Below, in pieces: positions 6,443-13,219 of a DNA stretch of 14,261 nucleotides (its first letter is position 1; each line of letters begins with the position of its first letter). The position numbers and the translations under genes were made by a program. The stretch is taken from positions 1 through 14,261 of the forward strand of contig JAHZES010000037.1 of the NCBI GenBank assembly GCA_019421725.1. Direction: 5' to 3'. This stretch comes from Clostridiales bacterium. GTDB taxonomy: Bacteria > Bacillota > Clostridia > Oscillospirales > Acutalibacteraceae. The notes beneath the pieces are model-generated. The model saw nothing but the letters and a program-made list of their open reading frames with translations. It had not been told where the DNA came from and did not search any database.

Positions 6443-6510
6443 TTTTGCCGGGACCGATAAAAACGGGCAAAGGGAGCAAAATAAGCGGGAAAAGACCGTA
6501 TTTTGCCCCC
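6443..6510 (+). terminator. Alternative hairpins downstream of the ABC cassette (possible terminator or processing site)
   Basis: A long imperfect stem joins GCAAAATA (6476-6483) to TATTTTGC (6499-6506). It is extended outward by GGG (6472-6474) with CCC (6508-6510) and inward by CGG (6486-6488) with CCG (6496-6498). Upstream, TTTGCC (6444-6449) pairs with GGCAAA (6466-6471). The GGGCAAA arm (6465-6471) could alternatively pair with the TTTTGCCC of the second stem, so the structures exclude each other. There is no T tract, so intrinsic termination is doubtful. Confidence 0.45.
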
Positions 6511-6556
6511 GGAACCCGTTTGTCGCGTCCGAATTAAAAAATCTGTGAAAATTTTG

Positions 6557-6586
6557 TTGACAGGCCCTCGTGTCATGGGCTATAAT
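6557..6586 (+). promoter_or_regulatory. rpmH promoter, consensus sigma-A
   Basis: Perfect TTGACA (6557-6562) and perfect TATAAT (6581-6586) are separated by 18 bases. The start would be near 6593, giving a leader of about 40 bases before rpmH. This is the best promoter in the window, as expected for a ribosomal protein gene. Confidence 0.93.
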
Positions 6587-6633
6587 TGTACCTTAGCAAA
6601 GAGTTTTTTCAGCACTCATAAGGAGGTGTTTTC

Positions 6634-6768
6634 ATGCTTCGGACATATCAGCCCAAGAAGCTTCACCGCAAAAAGGAACATGGCTTCCGCAAGAGAATGG
6701 CAGACAGCAACGGACGTAAGGTTCTGGCCCGCCGCAGAGCTAAGGGAAGAAAGCGCCTGACGCACTGA
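6634..6768 (+). CDS. rpmH: 50S ribosomal protein L34
   Basis: The 44-residue, very basic product begins MLRTYQPKKLHRKKEHGFRK, continues with RMADSNGRKVLARRRAKGRK and ends RLTH. This matches bacterial L34 in length and throughout its sequence. L34 is a small protein of the large ribosomal subunit, buried in 23S rRNA. AAGGAGGTG (6620-6628) lies 5 bases before the ATG, a near-perfect ribosome binding site. It is the first gene of the conserved rpmH-rnpA-yidD-yidC-jag block and is followed at once by a terminator hairpin that probably sets the high ratio of rpmH to rnpA transcripts. Confidence 0.99.
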   Translation: MLRTYQPKKLHRKKEHGFRKRMADSNGRKVLARRRAKGRKRLTH

Positions 6769-6770
6769 TT

Positions 6771-6799
6771 GAAGACCACCTTTGCGTGGTCTTTTCTTT
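6771..6799 (+). terminator. Intrinsic terminator or attenuator between rpmH and rnpA
   Basis: AAGACCAC (6772-6779) pairs with GTGGTCTT (6786-6793) around a 6-base loop and is followed by a T-rich run. No promoter is seen before rnpA, so read-through is expected and the site probably attenuates. Confidence 0.85.
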
Positions 6800-6860
6800 A
6801 TCAGCCGCGCTTTGTGCCATATGAAAGCGTTACGGTCGTCAGGTTAGGAGTTGGTCTTTC

Positions 6861-7211
6861 ATGGGCAAGGTTTCGGTGCTGAATCAGAACAGGGATTTTC
6901 GCAGGATCTACGCAAAGGGCAGGGCGTTTGTCGACCCCGCTCTGGTTACTTATGTTTTGAAAAACAAGCAGGGGTATGTGCGCTGCGGAATTACTGCAAG
7001 TAAAAAGATCGGCTGCGCGGTGGAGAGAAACCGCGCAAGGCGTGTAATTCGGGAGGCCGCAAGAGAGGTTTTGCCCGGGGTTTCCCGCGGGGTAGACCTT
7101 GTTTTTGTCGCGCGATCCAGAACGGTGCGCCTGAAAAGCACAGACGTCGCCCGGGTCCTGCGCCGGCACCTTAACGAGGCGGGGCTGGCGGCGCACGGGG
7201 AACCGCGATGA
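6861..7211 (+). CDS. rnpA: Ribonuclease P protein component
   Basis: The 116-residue basic protein contains the family core: RDFRRIYAKG near the N-terminus, GITASKKIGCAVERN (43-57), the RNR motif RNRARR at 56-61 followed by VIRE, and a C-terminal segment GVDLVFVARSRT. It binds the RNase P RNA and supports maturation of tRNA 5' ends. The start ATG 6861 has AGGAG (6846-6850) about 10 bases upstream. It lies downstream of the rpmH attenuator and overlaps yidD by 4 bases (ATGA), so translation of the two is coupled. The RNase P RNA gene is not in this window. Confidence 0.98.
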   Translation: MGKVSVLNQNRDFRRIYAKGRAFVDPALVTYVLKNKQGYVRCGITASKKIGCAVERNRARRVIREAAREVLPGVSRGVDLVFVARSRTVRLKSTDVARVLRRHLNEAGLAAHGEPR

Positions 7212-7459
7212 AAAAAACGCTGCTTGCGCTGATCCGGTTTTACCAAAAGCATATTTCGTCTCACACAAAAGCCTGCTGCCGTTTTTACCCCACGTGCTCG
7301 CAGTATGCGTTTACGGCAATTGAGCGCTTCGGCGCGTTAAGGGGATGTTGGCTGGCGCTTTGCAGGCTGCTGAAATGCCAGCCGTTTCACCCGGGCGGGT
7401 TTGACCCTGTTCCGGAAGAATTTTCTTTTTTTAAAAGGAAAAACACGAAAGTTCAATAG
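7208..7459 (+). CDS. yidD: Membrane protein insertion efficiency factor YidD
   Basis: The 83-residue product has the conserved cysteine-rich YidD core: CCRFYPTCSQYA (about residues 23-34), then RGCW, LCRLLKCQPFHPGGFDPVP (51-69). The N-terminal stretch KTLLALIRFYQKHIS is the amphipathic helix that places it at the inner face of the membrane. It assists YidC-dependent insertion. The start overlaps the rnpA stop (ATGA). The typical length is 70-85 residues, so the gene is complete. A 74-base gap without obvious regulatory elements separates it from yidC. Confidence 0.98.
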   Translation: MKKTLLALIRFYQKHISSHTKACCRFYPTCSQYAFTAIERFGALRGCWLALCRLLKCQPFHPGGFDPVPEEFSFFKRKNTKVQ

Positions 7460-7533
7460 GGCGGTCTCATTTCGGATTCCGCTTCCTGTTCCAATCATAG
7501 AGAACCTGCTGTTCGGGAGGAAACCGTTTTATT

Positions 7534-8628
7534 ATGAATATTTTGGATTATCTGGGGAGTTTGTTCGGCTATATCATTTTCTTTGGCTACAAAATTTCCG
7601 GCGTGTATGTCATCGGTATTCTGCTGTTTACCATTGCGGTGCGTCTGGTGCTGCTGCCGTCGTCGTTCAAGCAGCAGAAAACCTCTGCAAAGCAGGCGCG
7701 GCTTGCTCCAAAACTGAAGGAACTGCAGGAGATGTATAAAAACAATCCGCAGAAAATGCAGGAGGAGCAGCAAAAGCTTTACGCGCGTGAAAATGCCAAC
7801 CCAATGTCCGGCTGCCTGCCGATGCTGATCCAGTTTCCGGTCATCATCGGTCTTTACAGCGCGATCACAAAGCCGCTGATGTGTGTGCTGCATATGTCTG
7901 TGGATAAGGTAAACGCCGCGCTGCAGCTTGTCGGACTGGACAAAGCCGGTTACGGTCAGCTGGATTTCATCAGCCAGTTTGCGTCTCTGCGCGAAAAGGT
8001 GGTGGCGTCCAACATTTTTAACAGCACGGAGATCGCCGAACTGGACGGGCTTGCTAACGGGGCCTTCAATCTGTTTGGCATCAACCTGCTCGGCACGCCA
8101 AGCGTCAGCCAGATCAGCGTGCTGTTGGTGATCCCGATTCTTTGCTTTGTAACGTCCATGGCGATGTCTATTATTATGAATAAGACAAGCGCGCAGCCCC
8201 AAACGGGCGGCGGCTGCATGAAGTGGGGCATGCCGATCTTCATGTCGTCTTTCTCTACAATTATTGCGTTTTCGGTTCCGGGTGCAGTCGGCCTTTACTG
8301 GATTTTCTCCAACCTTGCGTCGATTTTGCAGACCGTAATCATGAACCGGTATTATAATATGTGGGTGATGAATGCACAGGATGAGGCCGCAAGGTATGCG
8401 CGCCGCGAAAACGAAGAAAGCGCGCTGCTTGCCAAATTCGGCGGCGTAAATATCCGCGCCGCCTTCGATTCCCTGCGCAGCGCAGACAAAACGGACGCGC
8501 CGGAAGAAGAGGAGATCCCGGAGGAAAAGGCCCCGGCGGAAAAATCTGCGCCGTACGGCAGCGCTAAGGTGATCAAAACAGGGAATGCGGCCCGTGCCGG
8601 CCAGACCACCCAAAAGAAGAAGAAGTAA
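7534..8628 (+). CDS. yidC: Membrane protein insertase YidC/Oxa1 family
   Basis: The 364-residue product has the short Gram-positive YidC core. The first helix carries the groove arginine (TIAVRLVLLP, Arg37). A basic coiled hairpin follows (about 43-85, KQARLAPKLKELQEMYKNNP), then NPMSGCLPMLIQFPVIIGLY (89-108), helices around 193-216 and 234-270 with VPGAVGLYWIFSNLASILQ, and a charged tail ending KKKK. There is no N-terminal lipobox, unlike SpoIIIJ of Bacillus. The loop between helices 2 and 3 (about 120-190) is longer than in the compact Bacillus proteins. It inserts membrane proteins alone or with SecYEG. GGGAGG (7515-7520) lies 13 bases before the ATG, a slightly long spacing. It is followed after 22 bases by jag. 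Confidence 0.97.
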   Translation: MNILDYLGSLFGYIIFFGYKISGVYVIGILLFTIAVRLVLLPSSFKQQKTSAKQARLAPKLKELQEMYKNNPQKMQEEQQKLYARENANPMSGCLPMLIQFPVIIGLYSAITKPLMCVLHMSVDKVNAALQLVGLDKAGYGQLDFISQFASLREKVVASNIFNSTEIAELDGLANGAFNLFGINLLGTPSVSQISVLLVIPILCFVTSMAMSIIMNKTSAQPQTGGGCMKWGMPIFMSSFSTIIAFSVPGAVGLYWIFSNLASILQTVIMNRYYNMWVMNAQDEAARYARRENEESALLAKFGGVNIRAAFDSLRSADKTDAPEEEEIPEEKAPAEKSAPYGSAKVIKTGNAARAGQTTQKKKK

Positions 8629-8650
8629 GCAGAAGGGGGAGGGCATCAAA

Positions 8651-9745
8651 ATGAGAGAAGCTGTCGGAATCGGCGATACCGCCGAAATTGCCTTGGCAAA
8701 CGCATGCAGAGAGCTTGGGCTTGAAACGCACGAGGTGGAATTTGAAGTCCTGGAATACGGCGAAAAGAAAAAGTTCGGCCTGTTTGGAGGAAAACCCTTT
8801 AAGGTCCGCGCCTATGTGCAGGATTCTCCGGCTGCGCTCGCGGCGGAGTATCTGAAAAAGGTACTTGCCGGTCTGGGAGCCGACAAGGTGGAGCTTTCCG
8901 TTTCCGAGGAAGAAAACGGCGCGGTGATCACGATTTCCGGAGAAGGCGCCGGGGTCGTGATCGGACATCACGGGGAAACGCTGGACGCGCTGCAGTATTT
9001 GACGGGGCTGGTGGCGAACCATGTGCGCGACGATTATTACCGTATTACGCTCAACACCGGAAATTACCGCGAAAAACGTGAAAAAACGCTGCAGGCGCTG
9101 GCTTCCCGTCTGGCGCAGAAAGCGCTTGCAACCAACCGGAAGTATTCGCTTGAGCCGATGAATCCTTATGAACGGCGCATTATTCACACCGCCGTGCAGG
9201 AAATTGAAGGCGCTACCTCCTGGTCGGAGGGGACCGATCTTGACCGTCATGTGGTGATCGGCCCGGCGGCCGGCGCAGCTGCCCGCCCCGGCCGGGACGG
9301 AAACGGCCGCAATCGACCGGTGCGCCGCCCTTCCGGCAGCCGCAGCGATAAACCGCGCCGTTCACATCCCGAATCAAAGCAGGAGCGCTACAATCGTCCC
9401 GCTAAATCGGAAAAAAGCCGTACGGTGAGCAATGCGCCGGCTCGTTCGGTGGTTCAGGCAAGTGAAATGGACGAGGTTCTTTTCTCTGCCGCTGAGCGCG
9501 GAGAAAAGATGCCGACCATCAGCAATGTTTTGCCCGCAGAGCGCACAAAGCCCGAGACGGTTTCCGCATATCAGCCGGATCAGGATTCTTTTTCGGCACA
9601 GCGGTTCGGTGCGTCGGAGGAGGATCAGCCTTTCCGTCAGAGCGCCGCGGAAGAAAAAACGGCAGCGCCGGAGGCAAAACGCCCCGAAACGGCTGAAAAG
9701 GCCGAAAAGCTTCCGCTTTACGGAAGAATTGATTTGAAAAAGTAA
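8651..9745 (+). CDS. jag: RNA-binding protein Jag/KhpB with long low-complexity C-terminal tail
   Basis: The start chosen is ATG 8651, seven bases after GGGGGAGGG, because it gives the canonical Jag N-terminus; the open frame continues 22 codons upstream into yidC. The 364-residue product has the Jag_N domain (1-52, ending KKKFGLFGGKPFKVRA), a KH domain with the GxxG loop in IGHHGETLDALQYL (104-117), and an R3H domain with the R-x3-H motif at Arg175-His179, ending DRHVVI about residue 203. These parts match the roughly 205-residue family. The remaining 160 residues are Arg/Pro/Ser-rich and then Glu/Ala-rich, with no recognisable fold. Jag/KhpB (EloR) binds RNA with KhpA and influences cell elongation. 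It is the last gene of the rpmH block and is followed by a strong terminator. Confidence 0.95.
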   Translation: MREAVGIGDTAEIALANACRELGLETHEVEFEVLEYGEKKKFGLFGGKPFKVRAYVQDSPAALAAEYLKKVLAGLGADKVELSVSEEENGAVITISGEGAGVVIGHHGETLDALQYLTGLVANHVRDDYYRITLNTGNYREKREKTLQALASRLAQKALATNRKYSLEPMNPYERRIIHTAVQEIEGATSWSEGTDLDRHVVIGPAAGAAARPGRDGNGRNRPVRRPSGSRSDKPRRSHPESKQERYNRPAKSEKSRTVSNAPARSVVQASEMDEVLFSAAERGEKMPTISNVLPAERTKPETVSAYQPDQDSFSAQRFGASEEDQPFRQSAAEEKTAAPEAKRPETAEKAEKLPLYGRIDLKK

Positions 9746-9768
9746 GCCTTTGCTGGAATGAAAACAAA

Positions 9769-9803
9769 CAGGGATCTGCATTTTTGCGGGTCCCTGTTTT
9801 TTT
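9769..9803 (+). terminator. Intrinsic terminator of the rpmH-jag operon
   Basis: A 12-bp stem, including G-T pairs, joins CAGGGATCTGCA (9769-9780) to TGCGGGTCCCTG (9785-9796) around a TTTT loop. Seven T residues follow (9797-9803). Confidence 0.93.
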
Positions 9804-9843
9804 CGACGTTTTTTTTAAAAAATTTGCGAAAAGATGGATTGTG

Positions 9844-9874
9844 TTACCGTTTTGTGACTTTTAATCATTATAAT
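9844..9874 (+). promoter_or_regulatory. Probable promoter of the LPXTG surface-protein gene
   Basis: A perfect TATAAT (9869-9874) lies about 60 bases before the start codon. The best -35 is TTACCG (9844-9849) at 19 bases spacing, which is weak, so an activator may be needed. Confidence 0.5.
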
Positions 9875-9936
9875 AAAGACAAAGAATCTTACAAAAGCAA
9901 ATTCCGAAGAGGAAAATAATGAAAGAAGGATGTAAG

Positions 9937-11751
9937 ATGAAAAAAACCTGGAAAAAGTGTCTTGCGGTCTTGGTTTCTCTTTGCCTGATTTTCTGCGTTA
10001 CCGGAGTATCGGCTTTTGCAGAAGAAACCGACGCGGCGAAAATTGGAGAGACACCCTATGCAACACTGGATGAAGCCATTGCCAACGCAGCGGACGGCGA
10101 CGTCATTGTGTTGTTGAAGGACTGCACGACCGAGGGAATCAACCTGAGCAAAAACCTGACTATTCAGGGCAGCGGCAATGAAACAGTCACCTTTACAAAG
10201 TACGGCATTGCTCTTTGGGGCAAGGCGCTTACCTTCAAGGACTGCAAAATCGTGATGAACGCGATCGGTTCCACGCCCTATACGGCGGAGTGGAGCTGGA
10301 TGACGATCTGCGCGAGCAAGGACGCTTCCCTGACGCTGAATCATGTTGAGATGCTGATGGACGGCGATCCCGAGGCGACCGGTACCAACATGGACAAGCA
10401 CGCGATTTATTTCTGCTCGAACAACAAGTTGAATCTTGAAAACGGCACGACGCTGACCGTTCGGAATTATAAGCAGGATGCTTTGGAATGGGACGGCAGC
10501 GACGGCGGCTATAACGTAAATATTACGAATTCTACCTTTATTTCGGATCATAACCGTTCCGGCTTTACGGGAACCTTTGTTGCAAAGATCACCAACAGCA
10601 ATGTTGATGTGATCAACAGCCTTGGCAACGGCTCCAACAGCTCTCATTTTGAAATTTTGGACGCATCTAATGTAAACTTTAATGACAACGGCGCTCACGG
10701 TCTTTCCGCAGCGAGTCTCAAAATTTGGAACTCCACGGTAAACGCAAACGGTAACGGTGCAAACGGTATTCATGTGGCCGGCGCACTGGACATTGACCAG
10801 AAATCTGTTGTTACCATTGAAAAGAACAAATGCTCCATCAGCAGCAAGTGGACGATCCCCGGCGCTCTGTATATTGCGGGGCAGTCCAGAATTTCCGACA
10901 GCACCGTTACGATTCAGGGCAACAGCGGTTCCGGTATTTATCAGAAGTCGGGTTCCCTGACGGTGGAGCCGAGCGCCACGCTGACCATCGTAAAGAATAC
11001 GGCTGAAAAGCTCGGCCTTGGCGGCGGTGTTTATGTCAACGGCACGATGAAGCTGGCGGAAAATACGGTTCTTTACAACAATCATGCGGCCACGGCAGGC
11101 GATGACATTTACAATCTCGGCGAGATCAGCTTCGGCAAGGTCGGCTCCGACTGGGCGCTGGACGGCGCTCCGGATTGCGAGCACGCGATCGATGGCTGGT
11201 ACGACGACGCGGAAAACAACCGCTGGAATGCGCACGCCGAAAAGGATGAGGAACTGCATGTGGAGGAATTTGATGTAAACGGCGAGGCAGCCGCTTCTGC
11301 GCTGAAGGCTGCGCACGGCGTGATCTATTACACGGTAACAGTGAATTATTACGACAAAGCGACCGGAGAGAAAATTGCCGAAAGCTTTGTTTCGGAGCCC
11401 GCTCGTGAAAATACCTCCTATGATGTTACCGCGAAGGATAAAATAGCCATTGACGGTTACGAGTACGATTCGACCACTGGTGATCTGCTTACCAGCACGC
11501 TGGATGGAAACAAGACCATTAATGTCTACTATTCGGAGACGGAGGTTATTATTGATTCCTCCGTGCCGCAGGGTGGACCGAGCAGCAGCGAGGAGGAGAT
11601 CGAGGACAGCAGCGTTCCGACCGCTTCCGCACCTCTTCCTGCAACAGGCGGCGCGGCGGTTCTGCCAATTGCCGTCGGCATGGTGCTTCTGTCTGCTCTT
11701 TGCGCAGTGATCGTTGTCATGAAGAAGCGCCAGAGCGGTTCCGAAGAATAA
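9937..11751 (+). CDS. LPXTG cell-wall-anchored protein with beta-helix-like body and MucBP-like domain
   Basis: The 604-residue product starts at ATG 9937 (GAAGGA 8 bases upstream); an in-frame ATG at 9919 would add six residues. A signal peptide (1-29, ending SAFA before EE) is followed by TPYATLDEAIANAADGDVIV (39-58), the usual opening of pectate-lyase-like right-handed beta-helix surface proteins. Asn/Gly-rich repeats follow to about 400. A charged linker (410-450) leads to a MucBP-like domain (about 464-532, YTVTVNYYDKATGEKIAESF) and a Ser/Pro/Glu-rich stalk. The end is the sortase signal LPATG (567-571), a hydrophobic helix and KKRQSGSEE. It should be covalently linked to peptidoglycan and act as an adhesin or glycan-binding protein; no catalytic residues are evident, so lyase activity is not claimed. 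No sortase gene is in the window. It has its own promoter and terminator. Confidence 0.92.
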   Translation: MKKTWKKCLAVLVSLCLIFCVTGVSAFAEETDAAKIGETPYATLDEAIANAADGDVIVLLKDCTTEGINLSKNLTIQGSGNETVTFTKYGIALWGKALTFKDCKIVMNAIGSTPYTAEWSWMTICASKDASLTLNHVEMLMDGDPEATGTNMDKHAIYFCSNNKLNLENGTTLTVRNYKQDALEWDGSDGGYNVNITNSTFISDHNRSGFTGTFVAKITNSNVDVINSLGNGSNSSHFEILDASNVNFNDNGAHGLSAASLKIWNSTVNANGNGANGIHVAGALDIDQKSVVTIEKNKCSISSKWTIPGALYIAGQSRISDSTVTIQGNSGSGIYQKSGSLTVEPSATLTIVKNTAEKLGLGGGVYVNGTMKLAENTVLYNNHAATAGDDIYNLGEISFGKVGSDWALDGAPDCEHAIDGWYDDAENNRWNAHAEKDEELHVEEFDVNGEAAASALKAAHGVIYYTVTVNYYDKATGEKIAESFVSEPARENTSYDVTAKDKIAIDGYEYDSTTGDLLTSTLDGNKTINVYYSETEVIIDSSVPQGGPSSSEEEIEDSSVPTASAPLPATGGAAVLPIAVGMVLLSALCAVIVVMKKRQSGSEE

Positions 11752-11795
11752 AACGGTAAAAAGCCGATTCAAAAACCGAATCAGAGAACTGAAAG

Positions 11796-11830
11796 CAGCC
11801 TGCAGGAGATCGTTTCCCGCAGGCTGTTTT
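11796..11830 (+). terminator. Terminator of the LPXTG surface-protein gene
   Basis: CAGCCTGC (11796-11803) pairs with GCAGGCTG (11819-11826). After one mismatch, an inner stem GGAGA/TTTCC tops it. Only four T residues follow directly, so termination may be incomplete. Confidence 0.75.
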
Positions 11831-11956
11831 GATGGTTTCCGCGCAGCGGGAGCATTGCGGCAGGTCGACCGGCTGCGGCCCCCTGGCAGCTTTGGATGCG
11901 TTTAAAAATTTTATTGCGCTTTTCCGGCGGCAAACTGCAGAAACCCGATATTTTGC

Positions 11957-11985
11957 TTGCCTTAGCTGTCAATAATTATTATAAT
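11957..11985 (+). promoter_or_regulatory. Promoter of the ATP-grasp gene
   Basis: TTGCCT (11957-11962) and a perfect TATAAT (11980-11985) are 17 bases apart. The start would fall near 11992, which is exactly where the structured leader begins. Confidence 0.75.
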
Positions 11986-11989
11986 AATA

Positions 11990-12055
11990 CTGTTCTGACT
12001 GTATTACGCTTCCGGCGGGGAGCGCAGTACCTGCTGCTTTGTGCGCCGGGAACAG
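11990..12055 (+). promoter_or_regulatory. Structured 5' leader of the ATP-grasp transcript
   Basis: Two nested pairs of perfect inverted arms are visible: CTGTTC (11990-11995) with GAACAG (12050-12055), and CCGGCG (12012-12017) with CGCCGG (12044-12049). Together they form a two-part stem with a 16-base bulge on one side. An A-rich run and the ribosome binding site GGGAGAGG follow. It may be a stabilising 5' structure or a regulatory leader; it matches no riboswitch that I know. Confidence 0.45.
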
Positions 12056-12083
12056 AAAAATAAAAAAACAGGGAGAGGTCTGC

Positions 12084-13094
12084 GTGGGAAAATTAGTTTA
12101 TATGATCAAGCGCATTTTGGGGCTGAATTATAAGAGCCTGTTTGAAATGGTAGGGCTTTTGCATAAAAAAACGGGAAAGAGCCGCGTTTGGCTTTTCTTT
12201 GACATGATCCACTGCGGGCTGAAATACGGCTGCGGCTATACGGATTACCGGCTGTTCGAATTTTACCGTCTGAATGCGGCGCAGCGTTCTACGTTTTTGA
12301 CCCGCGCCAAGAATAACCAGATCGTAAAAACGTATAACCAGAAGGATTATATTCATATTCTGGAAAACAAGGTGGATTTTAATCAGTATTTCAATAAATA
12401 TCTGGGGCGCAAGTGGATCGACATGCGTTCTGCCGACCGCAGGCAATTTGCCGAATTTGTAAACGGGCTGGACTTCGTGATGGCAAAGCCGCTCGACCTG
12501 ACCGGCGGCCATGGGATCGAAAAGCTGAAAACGGCGGATTTTGCTTCTGCCGACGAGATGTACGATTATTTAAAGCAGCACAATTTCGGTCTTTGCGAAC
12601 AGTATATTGTGCAGCACCCCGCCATGGCGGCGTTCAACCCCTATTCGGTGAACACATTCCGGATCTGCACGATCCTGACCAACGGCGAGCCGCACGTGCT
12701 GTATTTTTACGTTCGTATGGGCAACGGCGAAAAGGTTGTGGATAATCTGCATTCCGGCGGGCTGACCTGCCCGGTGGATTGGGAAACGGGAAAGATCAAA
12801 TACAAGGGCTATGCATTATTTGACAAGTATTACGATGTTCACCCGAACACGGGCCATCCGCTGGTGGGTGAGCAGCTGCCGTTCTGGAAGGAAGCGATCG
12901 AGATGTGCTTTGAGGCGGCAAAGTCCCTTCCGCAGGTGGCGTATGTCGGCTGGGATGTCGGTATTACCGAAAACGGGCCGGTTCTGATTGAAGGAAATCC
13001 GTTCCCGGGGCACGATCTTTTGCAGATGCCGCCGCATGCGCCGGACGGGATCGGCGTTTTGCCGCATTTCCGCAAGTATATCCCGAATCTTTAA
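12084..13094 (+). CDS. Sugar-transfer-associated ATP-grasp family protein
   Basis: The 336-residue product starts at GTG 12084, five bases after GGGAGAGG; the frame is open 15 codons further upstream without a ribosome binding site. The pattern is that of the sugar-transfer-associated ATP-grasp family (ATPgrasp_ST): a presumed ATP-contacting lysine in AKPLDLTGGHGI (134-145), NTFRICTILTNG (190-201), KVVDNLHSGG (217-226), HPNTGHPLVG (253-262), and the metal-binding end YVGWDVGITENGPVLIEGNP (287-306). ATP-grasp enzymes form amide or ester bonds through acyl-phosphates; members of this group occur in capsule and cell-surface polysaccharide clusters, where they may attach amino acids or other acids to sugars. 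No glycosyltransferase or polymer gene is adjacent, so the substrate is unknown. It has its own promoter and no clear terminator before the next gene. Confidence 0.85.
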   Translation: MGKLVYMIKRILGLNYKSLFEMVGLLHKKTGKSRVWLFFDMIHCGLKYGCGYTDYRLFEFYRLNAAQRSTFLTRAKNNQIVKTYNQKDYIHILENKVDFNQYFNKYLGRKWIDMRSADRRQFAEFVNGLDFVMAKPLDLTGGHGIEKLKTADFASADEMYDYLKQHNFGLCEQYIVQHPAMAAFNPYSVNTFRICTILTNGEPHVLYFYVRMGNGEKVVDNLHSGGLTCPVDWETGKIKYKGYALFDKYYDVHPNTGHPLVGEQLPFWKEAIEMCFEAAKSLPQVAYVGWDVGITENGPVLIEGNPFPGHDLLQMPPHAPDGIGVLPHFRKYIPNL

Positions 13095-13124
13095 GCGCTC
13101 TCGGTGAGATGACGAAAATGTAAT

Positions 13125-13153
13125 TTTTCTTTTCGGTATTTCAGTGATATAAT
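13125..13153 (+). promoter_or_regulatory. Promoter of the peptide-binding lipoprotein gene, extended -10
   Basis: A perfect TATAAT (13148-13153) is preceded by TGA (13145-13147), an extended -10. The -35 TTTTCT (13125-13130) at 17 bases is weak. A small CCGC-TTCGG-GCGG hairpin (13184-13196) lies in the leader, about 23 bases before the start codon. Confidence 0.65.
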
Positions 13154-13219
13154 TAATGTACGTTCCGAATTCCGAAAATTTTGCCGCTTCGGGCGGAATC
13201 AGACTGAAACGAAGGGAAG

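Larger units (their letters stand above)
11752..12083. other. Intergenic region between the LPXTG gene and the ATP-grasp gene
   Basis: These 332 bases contain the terminator of the LPXTG gene (11796-11830), a promoter (11957-11985) and a structured leader (11990-12055). The part between 11831 and 11950 holds an 8-base palindrome GGTCGACC (11863-11870) and no gene that I can support. Confidence 0.7.

Noticed and set aside
9889..11772. Very long minus-strand open frame (627 codons) antisense to the LPXTG protein gene
   Set aside because: The plus-strand product has a signal peptide, recognisable domains and a sortase signal; the antisense frame is basic and low-quality with no ribosome binding site, so it is a codon-bias shadow.
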